Below, one piece after another: positions 22,471-33,482 of a stretch of DNA of 64,000 bases. The position numbers were made by a program, and so were the translations under genes. The stretch lies in NCBI GenBank assembly GCA_025890175.1, contig JANPYM010000017.1, forward strand, positions 356,659-420,658, given 5' to 3'. A model generated the notes under the pieces. The model did not search any database. It was not told the origin of the DNA and saw nothing but the letters and a program-made list of their open reading frames with translations. The stretch is from Ciborinia camelliae. Lineage: Eukaryota; Ascomycota; Leotiomycetes; Helotiales; Sclerotiniaceae. Within the stretch, counting starts at the first letter, position 1. Each line of letters begins with the position of its first letter.

Positions 22471-23491
22471 ATTTCTTTTTGATTTTTTGAATTTTTTTTG
22501 GTAATTTTTTTTGGGGGGGTGGAGATATTGGACAAGAGAGAAGAGGGTTGGTTGGTTGGGACTTCCAATTGTTACTGGAGGTTTTGGACGTAAGCGAGGT
22601 GGGGAATTTATGGTCTGCATTGCTATTGTAGCTGCAGGTGTAGACAGATAGATGGATGATGTGGATTTTGATCATGCAACTTGCAAGAAAGATATCGATT
22701 TGAAGATTTGAAACGAGTCTTTTTAAAAATAAAAAAAATGGAATCATCGCTAGGTTCTATCGACATTTGATTAAAAGCTCGCTTGGCTCAAGAATCATCG
22801 GACAGGATTTGAAGAGTGCTATTGCAGAATTCTCTGGGGTGTGCTTGGTTGCGTCTTACTTTCTCCTTCATTTTCTGTCGATAACGCAGACTGTGTCCAC
22901 TGGCTCTAGAGATTGTAAAATGGTTCATCGAGGAAGTTAAAGCAAATGAAAGTAGTCAGACGAAACAGCTTATTTAAGACTGGTTGTTCGCTCTCTTCAG
23001 ATTTGCCAATGGCCTTGTTAACTGACAAGGAAATATAACGGCATTTCCAAGCACTTGTAGTCAAGATTACGGCGAGACTTGATCTCGTGAGGGGGCTTGG
23101 GCTATTTTGACACTTTGGATGAAGTACTTATCGAACTAAGAAAGATGATTTGAATATATTCCACAATCTTTTTCATTCAACGACTACATTGTCTTTTCCA
23201 TATTCGTAAACATAAACTTTTTCTGTGATACTGGTCATTTTTGTGACAAGGGTATAATAGCTTAAAAGAATATTCAATTCAGCTAATAATCTTTTAGGGT
23301 TTCTAAAAACTCTGGATTTCCAATTTATTCTTTTAAAAAAAAATATTTAAATTTATATATAAATTCATATAACCTAATAAATAAAATACTTCTACTTTTA
23401 ATATATTAATTAAAATATTATCTTACATAACAATCCCATTCTTCATGTTTCTGTGCCGCACTCCGTGCCGTATTCCCATGGTCATGTGACG
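22471..23491. other. Intergenic, tRNA-Pro to NLR 3' end, with AT-rich patch
   Basis: About 1 kb without coding signal. The part at 23260-23430 is very AT-rich (long A runs, TTAAAT and TATATA words) and lacks ORFs, consistent with a RIP-eroded remnant. The end near 23440-23490 is the 3' flank of the NLR gene. Confidence 0.5.
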
Positions 23492-26400
23492 TCATGTAAC
23501 GTTCCCACGTGACAATTCTGGGGTAGGTGTCGCTGTCCCACTGGCAATATCCTGAAAGTCCAGGAAACCTTCCGGATCAAAGTGTAGGCCGGCTATGTCA
23601 TTACCCTTCAGGTACGCATCAAAGTCGGGGTTAGAAAGATCATCCAGGTTTCCATCACTGGGCTCTCGGTCTTGGGGTGGATCAACCTAATCTGTATCAG
23701 TACCAAGGTAGATCAAATTTCAGCAGAACTTACACCGTAAGGAAGGAAATAAAAATCCGAATCAAGCGTCGGCGTTATAGGTGTTGTGGGTTCAAATTCG
23801 TGATCTCTGCTATTGTTTGATGGAAGAATATATTGTGGGATTTCTTGCCTTCGCATGGCAACTCCGAGCATCGACCAACTTGCATCCCGCTGGTCCGCTT
23901 CCCACCGTGCCAACATCAGTCCTCTCATCTTCTGCTGCTCTGGAAGCAGTTCCTTCGGCAAGGGAGATAGTGTAATAGCAGAGTCTTTGTCCTTGTTGAA
24001 TGAGGCTGTAAGTGTTTCGGCAAGGCTCAGCTCAGGGCTATTTATGATAGATGAGTGATATTTTTCATTATGATTGTTTAATTGCTTTCGTGTAGCAAAC
24101 CCTGTTGCAAAATCAACGCATGAAGAATATGCACAGCGGAACAGGCGCTGATGTTGTGACTCGTGCTTGTCTCGCTCAGAAGGTGATCCAAAGCCATCAG
24201 TACTGAAAGCACAACGTAGATACCGGCATACAAAAGCTGATGGCCCGAAAGTATTTTGAAACCCTTTAAAATCTTCTTGTTTGATTTCGGGAAAGGTCGA
24301 CTGAGCGTTGTTGTCCAATAGGGACTCGGCTGTCTGTTGATAATGATGGCGGATAGTACTAAAGTACGTCGGGTCCATATCACACGACTCCAATGAAAGA
24401 CCTGATATGTTTTAGGCCAGTTGAACTTGAGACTATTGGAAGAGGGGGGCCTTACTTTCAGGAGACTTGTCTGAAATATCATCCAAGTTCAGTCTGAATC
24501 TGAATGCGAGGATATCCGAGATTAACCGCTTGATTTCAGGTAAGTGATTTAAAGCTTCGAGATTAGGGCCTTGACTTGAAGCTCTAGCGTTGGCTTTTGG
24601 ATCTGAGACTGGCATGTTTTCTTTTCTGTAGTGTAGTAGTAGTTGTTGAAGTTGAGATAGAAGCTCTGTTGAGAGCTGACGTTGGCTCTTACAATATTCC
24701 AAGAGATGCATATACCAAAACATGTTAGCGTACATCAGAAGACCATGAAAGCCCTGTACAATAATTGCAGCTCTCTGAGCTTCTGTAGAGTATGTTGGAA
24801 GTAGAGGGATGCAGGAATTGAGAACGGTTATGCAAGAGAAAGAGATATTCAAATGCGCGCTCTCACGCGACACGAAAGGCAATTTCTGTTGATGACTTTC
24901 CTCGAGTATATATCTATAAAGGAGTTATTCATCTTGTCTTTGTGTTATCGTGACCGGGTGCAATTACTCTTTAGCTGACAAGTGCACGAATTCCACGGTA
25001 TTAGATGGGCCATCCTCAATAAGAGGTCGGCAGCGATCTAGTACCTCTCTTCTATTTTTAGTCCTGGCTGTTAGGGTTGTATTTGAACCGTCGAAAGCGA
25101 TCCCGTCGATTATCTCGTAGCTTTTTAGTACTCTGTAAGAACATGCCATCCACTCCAAAATACGCATAGCCATCTGTTTTACTCTTTCGGGGTTCTTGGG
25201 ATCCATGATTCTCTCAAGGATACGTCCATACCTAGAAACGATTATTAACTTTCAATAATAATAACGATATGATAAGTTCCTTACGCTGACTCCAAGCCTT
25301 TTGGTAAGCCTTTAGCTGTTTGCATCAAATCTGCATCGTTGTAACAATATTTGAGTTCACCAACAACTAAACGGACCCATAAAAACATGCCTATAATTAT
25401 CAGCATTAGACTTCTTTTCTTTTCAGTGACGTTGAGATCAATCACCATTTGCCTTTGCCGCCAGAATCGATTCAATCTCATTTAATAAGTCTTGGTTAGA
25501 TGTGTGAAGTTTTGTTATCTTGTACTTAATATAAGACTGAATATCCTGGTCCACTTCCTGGCGGCCATCCAGGGAGATGCGAGGTTGTTTGGAAAGCTTT
25601 TCACGGATTTGTACTTCTCTTCGACTCGAAAACAGAACCTTGCATCGAGTTGCTGGCCCGGCACAAATAATCTGAAGTTCTTTCAATATCGCTTTCTGGT
25701 CTTCCTTCAAGAATTGATCGATGCCATCTACAACAATCCTTGTGTATGCAATAACCTGAAGAAGTTGTGGCACCAAAATTCTGAGCTGAGCCATTCCACA
25801 ACTTACTCCGCGGTAGACAAACTCGTTGGCAATAAGAGTGCAGACTTCGGGATGTTTTCTGAGAATTTGAAGTGTGATACTTGTTAATATTTGATGACAG
25901 CCCTTCCCAGTGCTATGATCGCTACAAAAATAATAACATGTAGTCAAACTGGGTGTATTCAAGAGCGTTTGGATGATGTATGAGCATATAACACTCTTGC
26001 CTTGGATGATAACATGAGCAATGAGGTTGTCTTGGGATTCGACGGAATAAAAACTTACCTGCGCCAGGCTTACCATCAAGCCAAAGACATGGGTTATTAG
26101 TTCCATTATCTTCCACCCAACTTTTAAACCGCGGCTCACTCGCTATCCATTCACATGTCCTGTCGTGTCGTTTGCTTGAAATCCTCTCATACTCTGTCTC
26201 TTGGTTTCTGTCATCAACAGTAAGCCATGTAATAGAATGTTGTAAGCGAGAAATTTTGGCATTTTTTTCGACTTCCTCGATTGCCTCCAACTCGCGTTTC
26301 TGCCTCTGTTGCATTCTAATACGAGACTCTTTTGCTTCAACAATATTAAAAGATGCAGCTTCTATATCGACGAAATCTTGTTGTTCCTTTAAGGATTCTA

Positions 26401-27092
26401 TGATACCCTTGAATCGACTTCCGAAGTCTTTCCACAGGGAGAGGAATATAACATGCCAAGCTTTGGCTCATTCTTAGTAAACAACAAGTGATCAAAGTGG
26501 AGATCAACTTACCTCTTCTCCGCAAGAATTTATAGGCGCGTTGGTGAAATTCGAGGATTTTAGTGTATACTGCAGCAAGGGCGAGCTGGAACTCGACGTT
26601 ATCATCGAAAGCCTTTTTGTATCGGTCGAATCGTGGCAAGGCTGCACCAATATCCGCATACGCTGAAATCAAGGCTTCAAAAACATCACGATGGCGACTT
26701 GCAATCTAGGGGGGAATAAGAACGATATCTCGTACGTCTATGGTCGGGTGCAAACCTCAAGCATTAACTTTATTGGGGCCTAGATTATTACCATTATGAA
26801 TCACTTCGTTCATCAAGTTGAATGGAGGATTACGAACCCATACGTATGGCAGGAAAGGAGTCCCATTGCACAACACCTGAATTATGTTTGTGTACTTATC
26901 GATACCTCGTAACAATGGTTCAATACGGCGTAAGTTCTGTCCTGATTGCCGTTTCCGTTGGTCGCTGTCAATCTGATAAACAGTGGTCCATACATCTTCC
27001 AACTCTGTTGAGGCAAACTTATGCGCATCTTCCTCGGAAACGGAGCATTTGAGCTTTTTGAAAGCATCAGCAATTGTGTTCTGAGGATTCAT
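23492..27092 (-). CDS. NACHT-type STAND NTPase (fungal NLR-like) with N-terminal DUF7708 and C-terminal zinc fingers
   Basis: Fungal STAND proteins are NLR-like sensors used in non-self recognition and stress. Ten exons (26838-27092, 26756-26779, 26513-26705, 26059-26460, 25446-26000, 25285-25390, 24968-25231, 24456-24913, 23734-24401, 23492-23686) give 1,039 residues in continuous frame. The N-terminal block with LPRFDRYKKAF and ILEFHQRAYKFLRRR resembles DUF7708. A basic coiled segment follows. Walker A GKPGAGKS is at 287-294, split by an intron between its two last glycines, and Walker B IVVDGID is about 380-386. The NACHT-distal helical part carries FVHLSAKEYIL. No ankyrin, WD or TPR repeats follow; instead the C-terminus has two C-x4-C-x15-H-x3/4-H fingers (Cys811, 816, His832, 836; Cys842, 847, His863, 868). 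The 24-nt exon 2 is the riskiest call. It starts 300 bp from the divergent SNF2 gene. The open frame argues it is functional. Confidence 0.85.
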
Positions 27093-27392
27093 TATAAGAA
27101 CTGCTGTTATGATGTAAATATCCAAGATTGAGTTGGACAATCAGGACGTTTTGAAACTATAAGAAGGAGAAGATGATTGACACGCGATGTTTGAACGGTG
27201 GACATCGAGGCTATGGGCATCAAGGCTATGCACAAGGCGGTGGGTCGTACAATACAGGTTACATCGTCTCCCCAGGCTGGCCACAGCAGGGTGGCTTAGC
27301 TTATGTTCAGATTTCCGGCACTTCCATATATATTGACGAAATCATAAATCATAGACAAGTGAACTAAGTAAAAACTTTGTGAGTAATCGAAG
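27093..27392. promoter_or_regulatory. Short divergent promoter, NLR / SNF2 helicase
   Basis: Only 300 bp separate the two start codons, so the genes probably share a promoter. Most of it (27173-27367) is also an open reading frame rich in Gly, Gln and Tyr (see findings), out of frame with the helicase start. Confidence 0.5.
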
Positions 27393-30300
27393 ATGGACGA
27401 CGACCCCCGACCGGCCAAACGTATGCGTCTAGAAATTATTGAGGACCTGTGCTTACCTGTTGAGGAGATGTGGGATAGTGTAAGCAATAATAAACAGGAA
27501 GGAATAGAATGCTGTTACGGAATGGTTCGCAGAAATTCTTTACCTCCATAGTCTCTTGCAGAAATAGCTAACTGAGCTATACACAGTTATGTGATATTGC
27601 TGTTAAGACGAGGCCTGGATTGAATCTTAGTTCAAATACCATACCTGTCAAATTCCATAGCCCCGGTCATCTTTCCTCAATGCTCGATCTCGACTCCATT
27701 ATTTTCGATATACCGTACTCCTTATCAGCCAATATCCTTGTGGAGTTGGAAAATGAGACGACGATTGAAACCCAGCTTTACTGCCATTCAAAAGATCAAC
27801 TTCGCCATGAGGGAAATCTTCGTCAGCGTGGCAGACATCGAATCTCATCCAGGTCGTGGTTCCTCAATATAATCATTTTCGGACCCAATCGCATGATGGA
27901 AGAGATAGGAGAATACTTATCGAACAAAACAATGTATCTTCAAGATCCGATTGGATGCGAGCGTTGTGTGCCATACCGAAATCCCCATGCAGTCACATGG
28001 GGGCCGGATGATATTGTGATGGCTGATTCATTCAATTCCACAGTTGGAAATCTCGAAATTGAGGAATTGAGATTAGGACCTGATCTTCTTGCACAGTTGA
28101 TGAAAGATGAGATACCGTTGGAAGAGACCGAAGCGCCTGGAATTGTGAAAACTGCTTTGTTCAGGTAAGACACCTGCTTGACAACAGTATTTTCAGGTAG
28201 CTGATGGAACTATTACAGTTATCAGAAGCAAGCGTTGACTTTCATGGTACGTCGAGAAGAAGGTTGGAGCCTGGAAGATAATCTCGACATATGGAGCCGA
28301 GACACAGATTATTTAGGGCGATTCAGGTGGCGCTGAAAATATTCCTTCCAAATAAACTTACTGACACAAACCAACAGCTACATGAATAATGTAAACGGAT
28401 TTCGTACACACGAGACGCCCCCGGAATTTCGAGGTGGTCTGCTTGCAGATGATATGGGATTGGGAAAAACGCTGACTATGATATGTCTAATCGCAAGAAA
28501 TCAAGCTAACCTAGATACTCCATTAACTCATATTGACTCTTCTCCTTACGACCTAACATCATCCATAAAGACCACGTTGCTCATCGTATCTCCAGCATGT
28601 AAGTTTGAAAGTACAACTGTTGCTTCAGACTAACGCGAGAATAGTAATACAGGCATGGGAAACCCAATTTTGTTTGTGAGTGCCCTGGTAACCTAAAAAT
28701 AACCGGGTGCTGAGAAGTTCTAGACACCTTCACCCAGGAATACTGAAATCTCACATTTATCATGGCCAGAACAGAACGGACTTGAAATGCTTGAGCCAGT
28801 TCGATGTTGTTATTACAACATATCACACTGTTTCTGCCATTTGGAAAAAACACAAAGAACAGCCAGGGGGAAAATCCATATACTCTCTGATCTGGCATCG
28901 TGTAGTTCTGGATGAAGGTATGTTGGCCCCAGAATTTCTCAAGCACAACTAATTCCAAAAGCTCATATTATCCAAAATTCCGAAAGCCAACTAGCTCAAG
29001 CGTGTTACGCTCTCCGTTCCACAAGGCGATGGGCAATTACTGGAACTCCTATTTCAAACAGGCTTACAGATTTAGCTAGTATTGTCAGATTCTTGCGAGT
29101 TTATCCTTATTCGGATAAGCAAACATTCATAGACGAAATTTTAAGGCCGTTCCAGAATTGTAGTACTTCAAACGCGCAAGGATTTTTGAGGCTCAAGACT
29201 CTTGTACGAGCTATCACCATTAGTCGTACGAAGGCGGTTGTTCATCTTCCACCTCGAATCGACGAAATACATCATCTCAATTTTACAGCAGTTGAACGAG
29301 AAAAATACGAGAATGAAAAAATTCAAGCGAATCGGTTACTTGAAGAGGCGATCTCTTCTGGAAATCCAATTGGGAAGACTTTCAATAGACTATCATTGCT
29401 CAACCGTCTCCGTTTGATCTGCAATCATGGCATCCTAGACTTTAATTCGGAGAATGAGTCGTCCCAAAACTCTCAAGATGCTGAGTCTTGCTCACTTTGT
29501 GGTTTATATTTGCTCGGGGATACTTTTGGTGGTCTTTCTTCAGCTAATATCTGCGAACAATGCAGTTCTCAAAAAGGAAACAGTGGAAGGCAATCTCAAA
29601 ACAGTAATCAAGAATTTCTAGACATTATAGGAATTTCGACACCTGCAACCCCTGCCACACCAGTAAGGGATGGCGATGCAGCATTTAGGTTGAAGTACAT
29701 GTCAACGAAGATTAAAGCTCTTATAGCGGATCTTGACAAGCACAATCCCACCGAGAAAAGGTCTCAATCAATTTTTAAACCGCTTAAGACTGTTCCAAAA
29801 CTAACGTTTGACAGTGTCATATTTTCATACTGGACTCACACTCTGGATCTTGTTCAATTGATGTTGAAAGACAGGGTTCAATACACGAGAATTGATGGGA
29901 ACATGACTCTTTCCAAAAGAAACGAGGCTCTACAGGCCTTCAAGTGTAATGATTCGGTTCGCGTGATTCTTGTTTCTATCACTTGTGGTGGTGCGGGGTG
30001 AGTCATTGTGATTGCAACCGTCAGAGTTCCACACTGATTGGCATCCGTAGTCTTGATCTCACCACTGGTTCAAGAGCATACCTTCTCGAACCTCAGTGGA
30101 ACCCAATGATCGAAGAACAAGCTCTCTGTAGAGTTCATAGAGTTGGACAACAGAAGAATGTTACTACAATCCGATACTTGATGCGAGATTCGTTTGAAGA
30201 GGTAAACTAACCTACTGGACTCTGGGTGCGCTCAATGCCCACAGCGAGGTACTCCTAAATTTCCAATATGCTAAGCTAATAATCAATAGCAAGTTGTTGA

Positions 30301-30464
30301 GGTCCAAAAGAAGAAGAAAATGCTCTCACAAATTACATTTGCTCAAGGTCCATTATCGGAGGCAGATATTGATATTGAGGTCTTGAAGGTATGCTTTGGA
30401 TCTAGAATACAGATCGGCTATAATTCTGACATCGCTCCAGTACTTGAAATCTGTCCTTGGATGA
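27393..30464 (+). CDS. SNF2-family DNA-dependent ATPase (RAD5/RAD16/HLTF-like)
   Basis: A Swi2/Snf2 translocase of the Rad5/16 group. Ten exons (27393-27524, 27587-28164, 28219-28326, 28378-28598, 28645-28675, 28724-28917, 28962-29997, 30051-30201, 30290-30388, 30441-30464) give 857 residues. Motif I DDMGLGKT is at 297-304, motif II DEAH at 420-423 (split by an intron), motif III TGTPISN near 448. The C-terminal helicase lobe has YTRIDGNMTLSKRNEAL, SITCGGAGLDLT and QWNPMIEEQALCRVHRVGQ. Between the lobes are two CxxC pairs (598/601 and 619/622) where Rad5 and HLTF carry a RING; the full C3HC4 set is not visible, so ligase activity is doubtful. No HIRAN domain is recognisable in the N-terminal 270 residues. 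Nine short introns, one flanking a 31-nt exon. Likely nuclear. It pairs divergently with the NLR gene. Confidence 0.88.
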
Positions 30465-31140
30465 GAAAGCTTCAGCACTGTTTCTCTCATCTAGGGTTAT
30501 GAAAAATACTAAAAATCTTGTTACTGCTTTAATATAAAATGATACTGATGCAAGAATATTTGTTGGCTCACCGTGGAGTACTGTGTATAATCTGACTTCA
30601 GATCCTGAAGACGTACAGAAAACAGAAACTAATCTAGCGATGATGACCCAACAAGAAAAGAACTCCACATCAAATCTTTCCGTAGCCATACAATCTGCGA
30701 TTTACCTCATCTACTCATCATTTGTAACCAACCTGATCTTCTTCGTCCATCTGAATGTATCCATCCCCTCCCCTTTTTTCTCCTCCCAACTCCATGCAAT
30801 AACTACCAAAATTCCAGATGTGTGACTAATACCATTCTGTTCCATTTAGATGCCCAAACAAAAGTAGGAGATTCAAAGTTCCAATTATACTTATTACCGC
30901 ATCAAAAATCACTAGAATTATCCACGTTTGATGACTGCATAGGCAGTAAGTCAGTGATATCAAAGCTATGCAGATAATCCCCAAGATCAAACTATATCGA
31001 GTTTCCCTTCGTTTGTCCGCTGCCCGGGTCTATTCAGTGTCGTATGTAAGGGATCCGTTAGATATAACGCCTCGAGCTCATCACCAATAATTCACTATGA
31101 AAATTCATATCTCTATAAAAAGAGATGCCAAAATACGAAT
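30465..31140. other. Intergenic downstream of SNF2 gene
   Basis: No supported gene. A plus-strand frame at 30583-30825 is short and without recognisable features; the start of the tRNA-relic region follows. Confidence 0.45.
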
Positions 31141-31144
31141 ACAA

Positions 31145-31185
31145 ATCAAAAGGATTGCTTCCTAGTGTGGGGTTGAGCTACAGAC
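31145..31185 (-). pseudogene. Degenerate tRNA 3' end (B-box relic)
   Basis: On the minus strand this reads a T-arm-like segment GTAGCTCAACCCC followed by an acceptor-like end. There is no complete cloverleaf. It is the first of a series of same-strand tRNA-like 3' fragments leading to the intact tRNA-Asn gene at 32067. Confidence 0.4.
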
Positions 31186-31289
31186 CTTCTAATATCATTG
31201 GCCAGGCTCCACTTCTTTCCGGAGCCCAAAACTCAACATCTATCTACAAAAATACACCAAAACTTGGCTCGACGAGAAGATGCAAGATC

Positions 31290-31340
31290 AAAAAATGAAC
31301 GAATCTCCCTTGGGTGGGCTTGAACCACAACTAGGAGCCT
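31290..31340 (-). pseudogene. Degenerate tRNA 3' end with good B box
   Basis: The minus strand shows GTGGTTCAAGCCC, a good B-box/T-arm match, and an acceptor-like CCAAGGGAG end almost identical to that of tRNA-Asn. Sequence above it (31345-31370) faintly resembles a D-arm. No intact anticodon arm. Confidence 0.5.
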
Positions 31341-31469
31341 TTGGGCGCACGGACCAATTTAACGCTTTTTGCAGCCTTCGCCAACAAAAAAAGCAGTTCT
31401 TAGACAACCAACTCAACTCGCAATACAATTACAACAACAAAATTAAAGTAACAAAAGCAAAAAGATACA

Positions 31470-32066
31470 TCTCCTTCGAATAAACTTGAACCACCAACCT
31501 TGTTTGTGCTTAATCCTTTTTGAACATGCCATGCTTAAAAATGACACTTTTGAAATATGATTTCTTGGATATTCTTTCCTCAAGATTTATATTCATATTG
31601 TTGAGGAAGGAATGAACATATATATATATTAATCAAACAAAATAAAAAAATTCCAAAATAAATGTTCTCCCTCGAGTGGGATTGAATCACTAACCTTGTT
31701 TGTGCTTAATCCTTTTTGAACATGCCATACTTAAAAATGACACTTTTGAAATATGATTTCTTGAATAAATATTCTTTCCTCAAAATTCATATTCATATTG
31801 TTGAGAAAGGAATAAACATATATATATATTAATTAAACAAAATAAAAAAATTCCAAAATAAATGTTCTCCCTCGAGTGAGATTGAACCATTAACCTTGTT
31901 TGTGCTTAATCCTTTTTGAACATGCCATACTTAAAAATAACACTTTTGAAATATGATTTCTTGGATGGATATTCTTTCCTCAAGATTTATATTCATATTG
32001 TCGAGAAAGGAATGAACATATATATATATTAATCAAACAAAATAAAAAAATTCCAAAATAAATGTT
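31470..32066 (-). repeat. Three tandem ~200-bp units, each ending in a tRNA-Asn 3' end
   Basis: Units start at about 31470, 31666 and 31866 and run into the intact tRNA-Asn at 32067; the last two intervals are exactly 200 bp. Each unit opens with the tRNA T-arm and acceptor (minus strand GGTTCAATC...CTCGAGGGA, with substitutions) and then an AT-rich spacer containing TGAACATGCCAT and ATATATATATTAA. Identity between units is visibly high. Only the tRNA 3' third is repeated, so these are not extra tRNA genes. Confidence 0.85.
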
Positions 32067-32161
32067 CTCCCTCGAGTGGGATTGAACCACTAACCTCTCG
32101 ATCGCCGATTGAATTGCTTCAAGTAACAGTCGAACGCGCTAGCCAATTGCGCCACGAGGGA
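32067..32161 (-). tRNA. tRNA-Asn (GTT) with intron
   Basis: On the minus strand the acceptor TCCCTCG pairs perfectly with CGAGGGA, discriminator G. The D-arm GCGCAATTGGCTAGCGC and the anticodon arm TTCGA-CTGTTA...TCGAG present GTT. An intron of about 20 nt follows position 37. T-arm TAGTGGTTCAATCCCACTC is canonical. Its 3' third is the seed of the adjacent 200-bp tandem repeat. Confidence 0.85.
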
Positions 32162-32755
32162 TATTAGATGTTAGGTGGCGCTTGGGTTTGAATATATATA
32201 CCCAGTTGGAGACTGATTCATTCACTTCATCCCAGAAAGAATAGTGGGGAACGATATCATACATTGGTTCAATTCAATAATCCCCACTAGATGTGGAAAA
32301 ATCTGTATGTGTGGAGCTATACGACCCTCAACCCCATTTTAGCTCGGCTAACCCCTTCATTCACCCACCAGCCCACTCAATACCAAAAACTATATTTCAC
32401 CACTCTTCGAGACGTTAACTAGGCAAAAGAGTTGACACAGTTGACGTTGACAGTAGTGTAGTAATTCGGAATTCTACCATTTAGTAGCCACTCTCATTTA
32501 GGTCACTCTGATATTTAAAAAATAGGTACATTTTTAATGTCTTTAGTGAATTAGCTGATGAGAAGTACACCTGATGAACCGAGATTTTAGCACTCCGTAA
32601 TACGCAGTCCCGTACCACCCCACCAAAGAGAAAATCAGAGCCTCACACCCCAAAACTCCCCTCATACGCTTCACTCCTCATCCCAAGAAACCTGCCTCAC
32701 CCCAAACCAGCAAAAGCCAAAGCAAAAGCAAAAGAATTATGATTAAAGGAGGTAT
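32162..32755. other. Intergenic between tRNA-Asn and tRNA-Trp
   Basis: About 590 bp, no ORF with coding character. A short AAGCAAAAGCAAAAG run lies just before the tRNA-Trp 3' end. Confidence 0.5.
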
Positions 32756-32827
32756 TGAACCACACCCGATTCGAACGGATAACCTTTCGATCTGGAATCG
32801 AACGCGCTACCGTTGCGCCAGCGGTCC
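32756..32827 (-). tRNA. tRNA-Trp (CCA)
   Basis: A 72-nt intronless minus-strand tRNA. The anticodon arm TTCGA-TTCCAGA-TCGAA presents CCA, the D-arm is GGCGCAACGGTAGCGC, and the T-arm is ATCCG-TTCGAAT-CGGGT. The acceptor GGACCGC/GTGGTTC uses two G-T pairs. Discriminator A. Confidence 0.88.
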
Positions 32828-33009
32828 CTAATCACATGATTGTATACTATCCCTAAGCTATCAGTGTTCAAGTACCAGCACGCACGCACATTTTCCATTT
32901 GAGTTTCCATTATCAACACGAGCTTCATAATCAAAAAGAAGGTGGATCTCCCCACTTGAACATCTGTATATAGGACGAAGAACGGACAGCTCCAACATGA
33001 AAAAGAATC

Positions 33010-33100
33010 GCTTCCTTAGCTCAGTGGTAGAGCGGACGATTGCAGTAACTTGTTACAAGCTATTATCGTCAGGTCAGTCGTTCGAACCGGCTAGGGAGCT
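33010..33100 (+). tRNA. tRNA-Cys (GCA) with 19-nt intron
   Basis: Acceptor GCTTCCT pairs with AGGGAGC (one T-G). The D-arm is GCTCAGTGGTAGAGC and the anticodon arm GACGA-TTGCAG...A-TCGTC presents GCA; the intron is 33046-33064. The T-arm is AGTCG-TTCGAAC-CGGCT. The discriminator is T, the base expected for tRNA-Cys. A run of T follows. Confidence 0.88.
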
Positions 33101-33482
33101 TCAATTGCTCCGAGATTCGTTTTTTGCTGTTTTTAGAAATAGAAATGGGAAACTTGGCTGCTTTTTTGGCTTTGCTTCTGGTGAGGGTTCGTTCAGGCTA
33201 CATGATAAATGTTCACTGAACATGATTGAACAAGAGAGAATGGGTGGGAGGGTGTGCATCTCTCGATTTCTTCACTGAGATCTTTATTACTATTTTGAAG
33301 GCCAAACATCTTTCCCAAGTCAAAAGGCAGAGAGAGATAAATGATACACAAACGATCATCAAGTCACTCAAAGACCCCCGTTGATGCCAAACCTCAAAGA
33401 AGTTTTAAAGTTTTCAAGGTTTCACAACAATAATATGACCCCGAAGTGGACATACAGGGAGAGAAACATCAAATGAATAATA
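33101..33482. other. Intergenic, tRNA-Cys to TIR element
   Basis: T-rich terminator region followed by unremarkable sequence; no gene seen. Confidence 0.45.

Noticed and set aside
22373..22747. 124-codon minus-strand frame
   Set aside because: It runs antisense through the tRNA-Pro gene and T-rich sequence.
29484..29560. RING finger in the SNF2 protein
   Set aside because: Only two CxxC pairs are visible; the His and the remaining Cys of C3HC4 are not found, so I do not claim an E3 ligase.
31470..32066. Regularly spaced direct repeats that could suggest a CRISPR array
   Set aside because: The units are 200 bp long, adjacent and nearly identical throughout, there are no unique spacers, and this is a fungal nuclear genome.
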